A DNA stretch of 64,000 bases from JAHEJJ01 sp965212205 (GTDB taxonomy: Bacteria; Bacteroidota; Bacteroidia; Flavobacteriales; Flavobacteriaceae). The notes below the pieces were generated by a model. The model was not told the origin of the DNA. It was given only the letters and a program-made list of their open reading frames with translations, and searched no databases. Numbering within the stretch: position 1 is the first letter of the stretch; every line of letters starts with the position of its first letter. This document shows positions 35,360-44,742 of the stretch, one piece after another. The stretch is from positions 124,001 to 188,000 of the forward strand of contig CBDBUX010000019.1 in assembly GCA_965212205.1 (NCBI GenBank), written 5' to 3'. The position numbers were made by a program, and so were the translations under genes.

Positions 35360-35860
35360 TTATTCTACAGGTCTATTTTCATTCCAGATATGCCATATTA
35401 TTTTCCAGGATCCATCAGGCTGTTTTTTCAGTACATCCACGTATTTGTTGTTTGAAATCAAAGTATCGGGAGAATCCTTAAAAAGGATCTCGGCAAATCC
35501 GTGATACCTCCGGACAGCAACGGAATCATCAATCTCGAAAGAGCGTTCCGAATAGACATTTTTAAAAGAAGGAACAAATAATTCTTCAAACACACTATAA
35601 AACTTCGCAATGCTATCTATTCCTTGTATGCTAGATTGACCGGGAGGAAAAATAATGGCATCATCATGAAAATAAGACATATAACTATCAACTTTCAAAT
35701 CTAAACACAGTTCCTCAATCTCATCCAACTGATCGTTCAAAGTTCTTTGATCATCTTCATGATTGATCTTTGCTCTTTCGTCTATCTGTTTTGGATTATT
35801 ACATCTTAAACCAATAGCTAATGAAATTATTATCAGGATTGATTTGATTACCCCTCTCAT
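35360..35860 (-). CDS. NTF2-like (DUF4440) lipoprotein, minus strand
   Basis: About 166 aa from MRGVIKSI (35860), followed by a signal ending GLRCNN (lipobox Cys). The frame reaches 35911 but that part lacks a signal. NTF2-like fold: MSYFHDDAIIFPPGQSS, FYSVFEELFVPSFKN, RRYHGFAEILFKD, PDGSWKIIWHIWNEN. Its stop is 6 bp from the right core of site 17, so it fills an inverted cassette. Confidence 0.8.
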   Translation of the reverse strand: MRGVIKSILIIISLAIGLRCNNPKQIDERAKINHEDDQRTLNDQLDEIEELCLDLKVDSYMSYFHDDAIIFPPGQSSIQGIDSIAKFYSVFEELFVPSFKNVYSERSFEIDDSVAVRRYHGFAEILFKDSPDTLISNNKYVDVLKKQPDGSWKIIWHIWNENRPVE

Positions 35861-35904
35861 AATAAAAAATAGTTTAGCACTTAATTTACCTATAAATAAA
35901 TAAG

Positions 35905-36002
35905 AAGGCAAGTTCGGACAAGTTTTCCTACATTAGATTTCAAGCTGTTCCTAGCATAACGAAAAGCGCAGGCAAATCATATACAAGAACGTTAGATCCA
36001 AT
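35905..36002 (+). repeat. attC-like site 18 (right half; left half lost)
   Basis: Right half GGCAAATCATATACAAGAACGTTAGATCC (35971-35999). Upstream, AAGTTCGGACAAGTTTTCCT and ACATTAGA (35910-35936) are shared with the middle of site 19, so this is a 5'-truncated relative of it. Confidence 0.6.
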
Positions 36003-36007
36003 TTATA

Positions 36008-36898
36008 ATGATCTATTATGAAGAGCGATCAAACAAAGATAAAGGCCCTTTTATGACACTTAAATTTCCAATTTGGCTAAAAGCAATTTTCTTCGGATTT
36101 ATAATTCTGGAAATTGTCACAAGGCTATGGTCGGTAATTGCACTTACCAACATTAAACTCACCCCTGATATTCCCTGGTCTTTTCCATTAATGGCAATTG
36201 TTTTATTCTTAGTCTGGAAATATTTAGATGGCCAGTGGATTCCAAAATCAACACAAAGAATTAGACACTTGTGGATGCGAGCCAATTCTTTAACCTCAAA
36301 AAAGAGAAAATGGGGTTGGATCTCGGCTATTTTTCTTGGGGGCACTATTTTGGGTTTAATTATGCTCGGGGTAAGAATTATGGATGTCCTATCTGGTCAA
36401 ATAATTCAAATAGAACGCATTATGGGTTACTCAACCTGGACTGTTGTTTCTCTGATAATTATGACCTCCCTGGTGGCAGGAATTATTGAAGAAGTTGCAT
36501 TTAGGGGCTATATGCAAAAACCCATTGAACTTAGGCATGGCCCAAAAAAGGCTATTCTAGTTGTGGCTCTGTTCTTCACACTTTTACATTTACCCAACAT
36601 AACCATTACCCCACATCTAATTCCCATATTTTTTATAGGATCAATAGGCTGGGGAGTTTTAGCATATCTTACAAATTCTATAATCCCGGGTATAGTTATT
36701 CATTGCTCAATTGACGTTATTGGTTACATATGGATTTGGAGAAATTTAGAATTAGCTAAAAGCATGTCCACAAAGAGTATTACCACAACCGGTATCGATT
36801 TACCTTTTTTGGTTTTATTGTTGTTTATTCTAACCTTTTCAATACTAGTAATTCTTTCTTTCAGAAAACTTTACAAGCTTAATAAGCTGAGTCCCTGA
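36008..36898 (+). CDS. CPBP-family intramembrane metalloprotease
   Basis: 296 aa, seven or so transmembrane helices. Type II CAAX endopeptidase/bacteriocin-processing motifs: E161-E162-VAFR166, H194 in LLHLPN and H232 in VIHCSID. These residues would bind zinc within the membrane. Usual functions are prenyl-protein processing or bacteriocin self-immunity; which applies is unknown. Start could also be MTLKF at 36053. Confidence 0.88.
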   Translation: MIYYEERSNKDKGPFMTLKFPIWLKAIFFGFIILEIVTRLWSVIALTNIKLTPDIPWSFPLMAIVLFLVWKYLDGQWIPKSTQRIRHLWMRANSLTSKKRKWGWISAIFLGGTILGLIMLGVRIMDVLSGQIIQIERIMGYSTWTVVSLIIMTSLVAGIIEEVAFRGYMQKPIELRHGPKKAILVVALFFTLLHLPNITITPHLIPIFFIGSIGWGVLAYLTNSIIPGIVIHCSIDVIGYIWIWRNLELAKSMSTKSITTTGIDLPFLVLLLFILTFSILVILSFRKLYKLNKLSP

Positions 36899-37011
36899 CT
36901 CCTGTTATTATAATTTAGTCCTATTGAATTATTTAGCATAGGTGTCATGTTCCCCAATTTTACAGGCAATTAAGTGATTAAAAAGCCGAACTGAATACTC
37001 TGTAAAATATT

Positions 37012-37275
37012 GGACAGCACCTAACAACATCTATAATGCGCCGAAGTCGGGACAAGTGCAGCCCTACTCTCCTACCCCTATTAAACACGTCCTCGCTTAA
37101 GGCAAATTCGGGCAAGTTTTCCTACATTAGACTTTAATAAAAAAAATAAAACCTGACTCGCGGTTTGGCTCGCCCTGCCCACGCTAATCCCCTGACGATG
37201 AATGTCAGGGTCAGCCACTAAAGGCTCGCCATCCAATCCCGCCGAAATTATAGCCAGGACCGTTGGCAGTAATAA
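37012..37275 (+). repeat. attC-like site 19
   Basis: Left GCACCTAACAACATCTATAATG, right CCGCCGAAATTATAGCCAGGACCGTTGGCAGTA; about 260 bp, with a CCCTGACGATGAATGTCAGGG stem and TTTTCCTACATTAGAC. The 115 bp before it (36899-37011) holds nothing recognised. Confidence 0.82.
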
Positions 37276-37407
37276 AAACCAATTGGGAAGCACATAAACA
37301 ATAAGCGATTATTTAATTTAAAAATTAGCAAAAGAAATCCTGATTTTGGCAATGAATACCAGGATTCGAATTCACAATCGTATTATGTACCGGTATTAAT
37401 CCGAACT

Positions 37408-37761
37408 TTATGCGTGAAAATAACGCTCATTAATAATTTTTCCGTCTTTCCATTGCGTTCGATTCACTTGTTCAAAATGATGCTTTGTGCCATCATTAGT
37501 TGTAAAATCCATCACGGCTTCATAATAGGATGTGTTGCCGTTAACAGCTATGTTTTTCATTTCATATCCACCAAAATCGGTTACAGTAGCTAATAAATCC
37601 TTTTCGGCTTGTAAACAAACCTCTTTTCCAATTTTTGGTTCATTGTTAGCTTCTTGTAAAACAACATCATCAGCTAAGTACTTTTCCATAGCTTCAATAA
37701 ATTGTCCTTTACTTAGTAATTCTTTTAAGTCTAAAAGTGCATTTTCAATTTGATTCTTCAT
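37408..37761 (-). CDS. NTF2/SnoaL-like protein, minus strand
   Basis: 117 aa without a signal peptide. NTF2-like fold: LLSKGQFIEAMEKYLADDVVLQEANNEPKIGKE-type opening, GYEMKNIAVNGNTSYYEAVMDF and FEQVNRTQWKDGKIINERYFH. Inverted in its cassette. A similar cytoplasmic NTF2 protein is at 50875. Substrate unknown. Confidence 0.82.
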   Translation of the reverse strand: MKNQIENALLDLKELLSKGQFIEAMEKYLADDVVLQEANNEPKIGKEVCLQAEKDLLATVTDFGGYEMKNIAVNGNTSYYEAVMDFTTNDGTKHHFEQVNRTQWKDGKIINERYFHA

Positions 37762-37832
37762 ACTACATTTTACTTTTTATTTATTTTATTTATTCTAAGA
37801 CGCTATTGTAACAGAATCCTTACGAAAATAAC

Positions 37833-37977
37833 TATTGCCAACAACGTGTATAATTCATGCTCAGTTGGTTAAGCAAAAGAAAAAATCCTACATTTATTAA
37901 TTGATTTACAACGAATGAAAATCCAGCGGATTCTCAGTCGCACAAATCATACACGAACACGCCGGCTGTAATTAAGA
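37833..37977 (+). repeat. attC-like site 20
   Basis: Left TATTGCCAACAACGTGTATAATTCAT, right CACAAATCATACACGAACACGCCGGCTGTA. GTGTATAAT/ATCATACAC pairing is good; the right core reads CCGGCTGTA where GTTGGCTGTA is expected from site 21 (TACAGCC match). Confidence 0.8.
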
Positions 37978-37978
37978 A

Positions 37979-38941
37979 ATGGACGAAGAACAAATCATAG
38001 AATGGTTGCTTAAAGGTGATGTTTCAATACAATACCAGGTTCACCGCGATTTGTTAGGAACTGACAGAAAAGATTTACAAGACCAAATTGAATCTGAAGG
38101 CTGGGGAAAGCAATTTTTATCTAATAGAAAACCAAATGGTCATTGGGGAGATCGATTTTACCAACCAAAGTGGATTTCAACTCATTACACGCTTCTCGAC
38201 CTTCGCAACTTAAATTTGAGTCCAGATAACCAACAAGTGAAAGAATCCATTGAACAGGTCCTGCAAACTTCAAAATCGGAAGATGGTGGAATACAACTCG
38301 GACCTTCCACGTCACACCGCAGTGACGTTTGTGTGAATGGAATGTTTTTGAACTATGCCTCTTTTTTTAATACACCTGAAAAAGAACTACAATCGATTGT
38401 AGATAGTCTTCTCAATGAAATAATGCCTGATGGTGGATTCAATTGTATGACAACAAGAAGCGGTGCAGGTCATAGTTCTTTGCATTCAACAATCTCAGTA
38501 CTTGAGGGACTTTTTGAGTTTCAAAAAGCAGGTTTTATTTACAGAAAAGATGACATTTCAACCGTCATTAAAAGTGCGGAAGAATTCATACTGATTCATA
38601 GACTATTCCTTTCTGACCGAACCGGTATCATCATTCACAAGGACTTTTTGAAATTATCGTATCCGAGCAGATGGAAGTATGATATTCTTAGAGCTTTGGA
38701 TTATTTCCGATATGCTGCAAGAAATTGGGATGATAGAATGAATGAAGCAACCTCAAATCTCCTTAAAAAAAGGAATAAAGATGATACTTGGAATATGCAA
38801 GCAGCTCATCCAGGAGAAGTACACTTCGTAATGGAAAAAGCTGGTAAACCCAGTAGATGGAATACTTTGAGAGCTATGCGGGTATTGAAACATTTTGAAA
38901 TAAATAAAAAACTACAGCCAACAAAAGCTATAGTGCATTAA
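37979..38941 (+). CDS. alpha/alpha-barrel (prenyltransferase/squalene-cyclase-like) protein
   Basis: 320 aa, no signal peptide. Repeated motifs of the alpha/alpha toroid type: QKWISTHYTLLDLRNL-like helices, TSKSEDGGIQLG, MPDGGFNCMTTRSGAGHSSLHSTISVLEGLFEF (shown in parts), SYPSRWKYDILRALDYFRYA. Probably substrate-binding or structural; the DxDD catalytic motif of cyclases was not seen. The start lies directly after site 20 and the last nine codons (LQPTKAIVH) are encoded by site 21. Confidence 0.75.
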   Translation: MDEEQIIEWLLKGDVSIQYQVHRDLLGTDRKDLQDQIESEGWGKQFLSNRKPNGHWGDRFYQPKWISTHYTLLDLRNLNLSPDNQQVKESIEQVLQTSKSEDGGIQLGPSTSHRSDVCVNGMFLNYASFFNTPEKELQSIVDSLLNEIMPDGGFNCMTTRSGAGHSSLHSTISVLEGLFEFQKAGFIYRKDDISTVIKSAEEFILIHRLFLSDRTGIIIHKDFLKLSYPSRWKYDILRALDYFRYAARNWDDRMNEATSNLLKKRNKDDTWNMQAAHPGEVHFVMEKAGKPSRWNTLRAMRVLKHFEINKKLQPTKAIVH

Positions 38942-38974
38942 AACGCACCATAGCCAGAACCTTGTGCTTAATAA
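38911..38974 (+). repeat. attC-like site 21
   Basis: TACAGCCAACAAAAGCTATAGTGC, tight loop, GCACCATAGCCAGAACCTTGTGCTTA. The stop codon of the upstream gene lies in its centre. TTGTGCTTA pairs exactly with TAAGCACAA of site 22; the G of GTT is altered (CTT). Confidence 0.82.
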
Positions 38975-38986
38975 AAGAAACCTAGA

Positions 38987-40045
38987 GTGACTCTTGAAGA
39001 TTTAGGATATATAAACGAACTGGAAAAATATCGGAAAGAACAACAACTTGATTCTTTTGGTATTGGCAGAGTTATTATAGCGCATAAAGATCGCTACACA
39101 GTAAGAACCGCTTCTGCCGAACTGGAATGCGAGCTTATCGGGAACTTAAGGTTTACAATAGAAGACAAAAGTGAACTACCCGCTGTTGGCGATTGGGTGG
39201 CTATCGCAGAATATGATGTGGACAAGGCGCTAATTCATGCTGTTCTACCCAGGACTTCTAAATTGGAAAGAAAGGCTATAGGAAAGAAAGGTCAATCCCA
39301 GATAATTGCCACAAACATCGACATGGGTCTCATCATTCAATCGATTAATCGAGACTTCAACATCAACCGGCTGGAACGGTACATGACAATTTGCAATAAC
39401 TCGGCAATTGAACCTGTTGTCGTCCTGAGTAAGATTGACTTACTCGAAGAACAGGAACTTGAAGCATTGCTCACACAGGTTAAAGAGAGAATCAAAAATA
39501 CCCCTGTGTTTGCGATAAGTAATCTGAGTCAAGAAGGTATAGATGATTTAAAGTCTGTTCTGCAGAAAGGAAAAACCTACTGTTTACTCGGGTCATCAGG
39601 CGTTGGAAAATCTACATTGATCAATATTCTGAGCGGAGAACAGATTATGGTGACAGGGGAAATCAGTGAAAGTATAGACCGTGGAAAACACGTCACGACT
39701 CATCGAGAATTGATTGTGCTTGAACATGGTATACTGATTGACAATCCTGGAATGAGAGAAATCGGAATAACCGATTCTCAGAAAGGAATAGAAATGACCT
39801 TTGATGAGATTTCTGGCCTTTCAAAAGACTGTAAATACTCAGATTGCACACATACGAATGAAGATGGGTGTGCAGTATTGGAAGCCATGGAAAATGGTCA
39901 GCTGAGCCATGAAACGTATGAAAACTACCTCAGGATAGAAAAGGAAAGAATGCATTACGAATCAAGTGCTCTTGAAAGGAAAAAAAAGGGTAAAGACCTG
40001 GGCAAGTTGATTAAGAACATGAAAAAGAATCACAATAAATACTAA
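38987..40045 (+). CDS. rsgA: ribosome small subunit-dependent GTPase A (RsgA-like)
   Basis: 352 aa from a GTG start. N-terminal OB fold (residues 25-90), circularly permuted GTPase: G4 SKIDLL (148-153), P-loop G202-SSGVGKST (residues 202-210), TTHRE and DNPGMRE, then a zinc-binding C terminus CKYSDCTHTNEDGC. Housekeeping RsgA acts late in 30S maturation. Finding it as a cassette is unusual; a second, backbone copy is expected elsewhere. The stop codon TAA is shared with site 22. Confidence 0.92.
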   Translation: MTLEDLGYINELEKYRKEQQLDSFGIGRVIIAHKDRYTVRTASAELECELIGNLRFTIEDKSELPAVGDWVAIAEYDVDKALIHAVLPRTSKLERKAIGKKGQSQIIATNIDMGLIIQSINRDFNINRLERYMTICNNSAIEPVVVLSKIDLLEEQELEALLTQVKERIKNTPVFAISNLSQEGIDDLKSVLQKGKTYCLLGSSGVGKSTLINILSGEQIMVTGEISESIDRGKHVTTHRELIVLEHGILIDNPGMREIGITDSQKGIEMTFDEISGLSKDCKYSDCTHTNEDGCAVLEAMENGQLSHETYENYLRIEKERMHYESSALERKKKGKDLGKLIKNMKKNHNKY

Positions 40046-40112
40046 GCACAACAAAGCCTATACGCAATGCCCTTCGGGACACTGCGCATAGCCAAACCGT
40101 TAGCAACAATTA
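40042..40112 (+). repeat. attC-like site 22
   Basis: TAAGCACAACAAAGCCTATACGCA, hairpin with CCCTTCGGGA, TGCGCATAGCCAAACCGTTAGCAAC. Short TTCG-loop type. Confidence 0.87.
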
Positions 40113-40113
40113 T

Positions 40114-42408
40114 ATGAGAAAAACACTACATATTTTATTGTTCCTTTTTGGAACAGGGTTACTTCAAGCCCAGTCCGATGACAAAGTCTTCTATTCCTCA
40201 TTTCGTCCTGAAGGATGGGACATTCATTTATCAAAAGACAATGGAAGATCCTTTATCCCTTTCACCAGTCACGAAAGCCTTGACTATGATGCCAAAATAA
40301 GCCCTGACGGTCAGTGGGTGGTTTTTACTTCTGAACGCCTTGGCCCACCGAATCTATTTATAAAACATGTTGAAGGGGATACCCTGCCCAGACTTTTGGT
40401 AAAAAGTCAATCCATGCAAGATCAGGTAGACTTTTCCCCCGATGGAAAATGGATAGCGTTTTTGTCTACACATGAGGGCAACGCTGATATTTATAAACTT
40501 CCTTTTAGCCCTGCCGACACACTTGATATTTCAGAAGCGCAGAATCTCACCAACAGTCCGGGTGGAGATTTTCGCCCCAAATTTTCAAATCTTGGCGATA
40601 AAATTGCCTTTTCAAGCGACAGAGAACACGATACCAAGCCTCATCAGTACTTTCCTTTTGCCATGCAACGCACAGGAGATATTTTCACTGTAGCTGCTGA
40701 AGGAGGAAAAGCCACTCGCTTAACAGATTCAAATCATTGGGAAGGCAGTCCAGTTTGGTCTGCAGATGACAGTGAAATTTTCTTTTACAGCGGAAAAGAC
40801 GATCTCCTATCGCTTTTTAAAATGACTGCCAATGGAGACAATGTAGTGTCCGTTATTGACTTTCCTTTTGATTGCGTATCACCCGCATTTGGTAGTGACG
40901 ATGACCTACTCTTTACTGTTATTAACAATGAAACCGACGCCTTTTCTATTATGAGCCTGGATCTGGCAACCTCGGAAATTGATTCGACTCTGGTGCAGGA
41001 TATCGACATGTTCAATGCCAACTATCACCCGCATGGGTTAGTGGTCTTTCATGGTGGTAAAAAGCCAGAAGAAACAAAAGAAAACATGTCAGGATTTGAA
41101 GGCGAGCTATTGGTAAAGAATAGTGCAGAAACTGCTACCCTGATAGATAAATCCATTGATCTTTACGGGGTGAGAAGGGCTTTTGCTGCACCACCGACCA
41201 TGAATGGAATGTCCATTGTTTACGATCATCTTCCTGCCAGGGGGCCTCAAGATCTGATGACTCCATTTATATATCTCTTGATTCTTATTCCTCTTTTTGC
41301 GCTGGCATGGTTTATCATAGGGATAGTTAAAAGCATAAGAAAAAGAAAGACTATTTCCTCATGGAAGTACCTGGTTTTTTCAGTTTTGTCTCTTATCGCA
41401 GCTACTGGAATAGGTGGATTGTTGTTTTATCAGTTTACAGTCATTAATCTTCCCCTCAATCAAGTGAAATGGTCCATGTTAATTCTTGGTGCGCTATTCC
41501 TACTATTGATTTTAATTACAAGGTCCAAATACAAGAAACAGAAATTGAATGGAAAACCCACGGCATCTTTGTTTAAGCATTACTTTCTTATGCTATCCGC
41601 TAATGTTGCCATGATCATTTATATTGTAGTATTCTGCAGTTCGTTTTTTTCCGTTTCACCCGACTTTTATTCAGTAGACTATCGAACTAAAGAGGTTACC
41701 CATCTCTTTAAGTTTGAAACTGACCCGAACATGAATCCTCTATTATCCAGGATTATTGATACTAAATTCACACCTGACGGGGAATATCTTCAGTTCACGG
41801 TAGGTGGCTTCAGGGCTAATCCTTCAGCACAAGGGGCTATTTATAAATTTCAAATGAAGGAAAAGAAACTGGAACGAGTCACTGATTTTGACAGTAACAA
41901 TGGCTTTGCGGATTTCTCTAAAGACAATTCTTCCATGGTTTACAGAAGCGGAATGTCTGGCAACATGGATATCTACCTCAAAGAAAACGAGAATATAATT
42001 AATCTCACCAATAGTGCAGATAGGGAGAACTTTCCAGTGATATCCCATGATGGGTCTAAAATTGCCTTCTGCTCCGATGTCACCGGAGCCGATAAAAATG
42101 GAATCATTAAAACCGTGGATATCTTTCTCATGGAAAGACAACCTGACAATAGTTGGAGTGAACCAAAACAGTTAACTAGTTATACCGGTCAGGAAGGGCA
42201 CCCTCATTTTTCTCCGGATGGAAAATGGTTGATTTTTACCTCTGAAGAATTTGGCATCAATGATGAACAGCCATTAGTGCAAACTTATATTTTCAGCCCT
42301 CAATTGTATGGTGAAATCACAGCAATCAGACTAGAAGACGGTCACAAGGTCAGACTCACACACAATAAATGGGAAGATGGTGCTCCACTATGGATAAACG
42401 CAAATTAA
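40114..42408 (+). CDS. TolB/WD40-like (PD40) protein with membrane domain
   Basis: 764 aa with signal peptide (ILLFLFGTGLLQAQ). Residues 20-380 and 540-760 are beta-propeller-like WD40-like PD40 repeats (AKISPDGQWVVFTSERLG, VDFSPDGKWIAFLS, PHFSPDGKWLIFTSEEFG). Between them about five transmembrane helices (residues 385-510). This split of a propeller by a membrane module is unusual. Possibly a periplasmic sensor or sugar-/peptide-binding protein; function unknown. Largest gene of the array. Confidence 0.8.
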   Translation: MRKTLHILLFLFGTGLLQAQSDDKVFYSSFRPEGWDIHLSKDNGRSFIPFTSHESLDYDAKISPDGQWVVFTSERLGPPNLFIKHVEGDTLPRLLVKSQSMQDQVDFSPDGKWIAFLSTHEGNADIYKLPFSPADTLDISEAQNLTNSPGGDFRPKFSNLGDKIAFSSDREHDTKPHQYFPFAMQRTGDIFTVAAEGGKATRLTDSNHWEGSPVWSADDSEIFFYSGKDDLLSLFKMTANGDNVVSVIDFPFDCVSPAFGSDDDLLFTVINNETDAFSIMSLDLATSEIDSTLVQDIDMFNANYHPHGLVVFHGGKKPEETKENMSGFEGELLVKNSAETATLIDKSIDLYGVRRAFAAPPTMNGMSIVYDHLPARGPQDLMTPFIYLLILIPLFALAWFIIGIVKSIRKRKTISSWKYLVFSVLSLIAATGIGGLLFYQFTVINLPLNQVKWSMLILGALFLLLILITRSKYKKQKLNGKPTASLFKHYFLMLSANVAMIIYIVVFCSSFFSVSPDFYSVDYRTKEVTHLFKFETDPNMNPLLSRIIDTKFTPDGEYLQFTVGGFRANPSAQGAIYKFQMKEKKLERVTDFDSNNGFADFSKDNSSMVYRSGMSGNMDIYLKENENIINLTNSADRENFPVISHDGSKIAFCSDVTGADKNGIIKTVDIFLMERQPDNSWSEPKQLTSYTGQEGHPHFSPDGKWLIFTSEEFGINDEQPLVQTYIFSPQLYGEITAIRLEDGHKVRLTHNKWEDGAPLWINAN

Positions 42409-42633
42409 ATGTAGTCAACAACGCCTATAATTCAGCGGGGACAGGTGCTTAATACGAAGAAGAATTCCTACATTTAGACTTCAATAAAACAAAAAAAACT
42501 GACTCGAGGCTTGGCTCGCCTTGCCCACGCTAATTTCTCGCAATCCCGATAGCTATCGGGACAGGGGAGCCAACGCCAAAGGCTCGTCATCCAAACCCGC
42601 CGTAATTATAGCCAGTGCTGTTGGCTGCAATAA
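42409..42633 (+). repeat. attC-like site 23
   Basis: Left TAGTCAACAACGCCTATAATTCAGC, right CCGCCGTAATTATAGCCAGTGCTGTTGGCTGC. About 220 bp; carries TCCCGATAGCTATCGGGA (perfect palindrome) and shares much of its middle with site 19. GTTGGCTGC pairs exactly with GCAGCCAAC of site 24. Confidence 0.87.
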
Positions 42634-42642
42634 TAAAACACT

Positions 42643-43140
42643 ATGAAGTTCTTTTTAACCAACATTTTTACTGTTTTTACTTTAATGATATCACACGGTA
42701 ATTATTCTCAAAATACAATTTCACCCGATGATTTGGGTATGATTTCTGGTAAATGGAAGGGTACACTTACCTATCTCGATTATAGTACTAACAAACCATT
42801 TACAATGCCTGCCAATGTATCGGTTGAACAAGGGAAGAATGAATACCAAGTACAACTTTTTATTAGTTATCCAAAAGAGCCTAATGCAAATAGCAAGGAT
42901 AAGATTACAATCTCCAAAGATGGGGTGCTACTGAACAAAACTAGGGTGATGTCAAGAGAAATAATAACAAATCAAGAGATAAAAATTACAACCGAATATT
43001 CTGGTAAAGACAATAGAAAGAACGCTCTAATAAGGAATGTATACATTTTTGGACCGCAACGATTTATAATCAGGAAAGAAGTCCGATTTAAGGATTCAGC
43101 AGCTTGGCTAATGAGAAATGAATATAACTTCGCAAGATAA
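42643..43140 (+). CDS. secreted protein of unknown function
   Basis: 165 aa with signal peptide (FLTNIFTVFTLMISHGNYSQ). The mature part has a lipocalin-like opening (MISGKWKGTLTYLDY) and ends with ALIRNVYIFGPQRFIIRKEVRF, suggesting a small beta barrel. No family recognised. Start 18 bp after the GTT of site 23. Confidence 0.72.
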   Translation: MKFFLTNIFTVFTLMISHGNYSQNTISPDDLGMISGKWKGTLTYLDYSTNKPFTMPANVSVEQGKNEYQVQLFISYPKEPNANSKDKITISKDGVLLNKTRVMSREIITNQEIKITTEYSGKDNRKNALIRNVYIFGPQRFIIRKEVRFKDSAAWLMRNEYNFAR

Positions 43141-43146
43141 CTCCTA

Positions 43147-43282
43147 AAGCAGCCAACAACTCCTATATTCCATCGCCTGCGCTTGCCGGTGAATAATTGC
43201 TAACTTGTGGTTTATTAATCATGCCCCAGTGGTATGCCCTTCCAGGCGCCGTATCATAACCAGGAACGTTGTGTGTAATTAA
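43147..43282 (+). repeat. attC-like site 24
   Basis: Left GCAGCCAACAACTCCTATATTCCA, right CGTATCATAACCAGGAACGTTGTGTGTA. GTTGTGTGTA pairs exactly (10/10) with TACACACAAC of site 25. Confidence 0.87.
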
Positions 43283-43293
43283 AAAATGAAACT

Positions 43294-43809
43294 ATGGACG
43301 TATTAAAACTAGCAATCGAATGGGCAAAAGCCGAAGTATTCTCAACACGTTTCTTTATTTTCTTCGCGATTGGATTTTTAATCGCAAGTGTTGGATTTTG
43401 GCAATTAGGAAAAACAGATTTAGCAAAGGCTTATATCATTCCAACGTTAGTAGCAGGTATATTACTATTAATAATTGGCAGCGGGGTTAACTACACCAAT
43501 ATTCAAAGAGTTAAACAATTTGAAAAGGATTTTAATACCGATGAATCTGCTTTTTATCAGTCCGAAATTGAACGTTCTGAAAGCACTTTAAAGCAATTTA
43601 CAGTTGTATTTAAAGTAGTTCCAATATTAATTATCGTAGCAGCATTATTAATTCTATTTATTAATACACCAACTTGGAGAGCAATTAGTGTTACAACCAT
43701 TTCAATGTTAATTGTCATTTTATTAATTGACGGAAATGCACACTCAAGAATTGAGAACTACCACAAAGAATTGAAATTGTTGGACTTAAAAAATGAAATA
43801 AAAAAATAA
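43294..43809 (+). CDS. membrane protein of unknown function
   Basis: 171 aa with four transmembrane helices in two pairs (residues 20-36, 47-66 and 103-123, 128-147), separated by an amphipathic stretch (VKQFEKDFNTDESAFYQSEIER). The C terminus is basic and coiled. Annotated in some genomes simply as hypothetical. Single gene of its cassette. Confidence 0.72.
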   Translation: MDVLKLAIEWAKAEVFSTRFFIFFAIGFLIASVGFWQLGKTDLAKAYIIPTLVAGILLLIIGSGVNYTNIQRVKQFEKDFNTDESAFYQSEIERSESTLKQFTVVFKVVPILIIVAALLILFINTPTWRAISVTTISMLIVILLIDGNAHSRIENYHKELKLLDLKNEIKK

Positions 43810-43964
43810 CTACACACAACAATGGCTATAAGTAATTGCTTGTTCTCGCCCACCTCTGATCCCGATACTTATCGGGACTCGCGGATTTTCAGTTTGGTGC
43901 GTACTTGCAAAGTTAAGTGCTAACCCACACAACCACTCATAGCCGAGACCGTTGTGCTTCATTA
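43808..43964 (+). repeat. attC-like site 25
   Basis: Left TACACACAACAATGGCTATAAGT, right CCACTCATAGCCGAGACCGTTGTGCTT. Its middle has TCCCGATACTTATCGGGA. GTTGTGCTT pairs with AAGCACAAC of site 26. Confidence 0.88.
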
Positions 43965-43973
43965 TAAATAAAA

Positions 43974-44741
43974 ATGATCAAATTCTTTAGGAAAATTCGA
44001 CAAAAACTACTCTCTGAAAATAAATACAGTAAATACCTTCTGTATGCATTTGGTGAGATTATACTTGTCGTAATTGGAATATTGATTGCTTTGGGTGTTA
44101 ACAATTGGAATCAAGAAAATAAAGAACATCGTTTGGGTGATGATTTACTGGAGAGAATTCATCGTGATTTGGTAAAGGATACCACAGACTTTAGAAGTAC
44201 TATGATTCGCAATAATGCTTTGAGAGAAAATCTTAAAGAGTCACTTGTAGGATTATTCGATGGGATTGACAATATGGAACAAGTCCAAAACATGAGTCAA
44301 ACTTGGGATCAATTGCTGGACCAAGCTTTTTCTCCAAATGATAATACCTATCAAAGTATGTTGAGTTCGGGAACATTAGGGCACATTCGAAACCAGGATT
44401 TAAAAGAAGAAATTCTTGATCTGTATAGTGACTATGATGAAACAAGGGCCTTGCTTTTATCCATTAGTGAATGGATGATTGGTGTTGCTTCAAAAATGGA
44501 TTCTGAAACCGATTTTATCAAATTTGGTAGCACAGTTTCTGACATATTCACGACTCAAGATATGTTCAACGAAAGTGATTTTGCTTTTCTAAATAAAAAG
44601 GATAGTCAAGAGTTTAAATTGTTCGTCAGAGCATTGTCATCTGTAGCGTTTTATCAAAAAGTAAATAATATGTACAGATCAGATTTAATTAAAAAGTGTC
44701 ATACGGTTTTGACATCGATTGATCAAGAACTAAATAAATGA
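43974..44741 (+). CDS. DUF6090 family membrane-anchored protein (copy 2 of 3)
   Basis: 255 aa. N terminus FFRKIRQKLLSENKYSKYLL then one transmembrane helix AFGEIILVVIGILIALGVNNW, as in the paralogues at 25703 and 51927. The soluble part is more diverged (LVGLFDGIDNMEQV..) than the N terminus. Function unknown. Confidence 0.85.
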   Translation: MIKFFRKIRQKLLSENKYSKYLLYAFGEIILVVIGILIALGVNNWNQENKEHRLGDDLLERIHRDLVKDTTDFRSTMIRNNALRENLKESLVGLFDGIDNMEQVQNMSQTWDQLLDQAFSPNDNTYQSMLSSGTLGHIRNQDLKEEILDLYSDYDETRALLLSISEWMIGVASKMDSETDFIKFGSTVSDIFTTQDMFNESDFAFLNKKDSQEFKLFVRALSSVAFYQKVNNMYRSDLIKKCHTVLTSIDQELNK

Positions 44742-44742
44742 C

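Noticed and set aside
36016..36345. Minus-strand frame inside the CPBP protease gene
   Set aside because: Shadow of a strongly supported gene; no family features.
42541..42560. TCCCGATAGCTATCGGGA as an independent regulatory site
   Set aside because: Such palindromes are scattered in flavobacterial genomes and here lie within the variable middle of a site.
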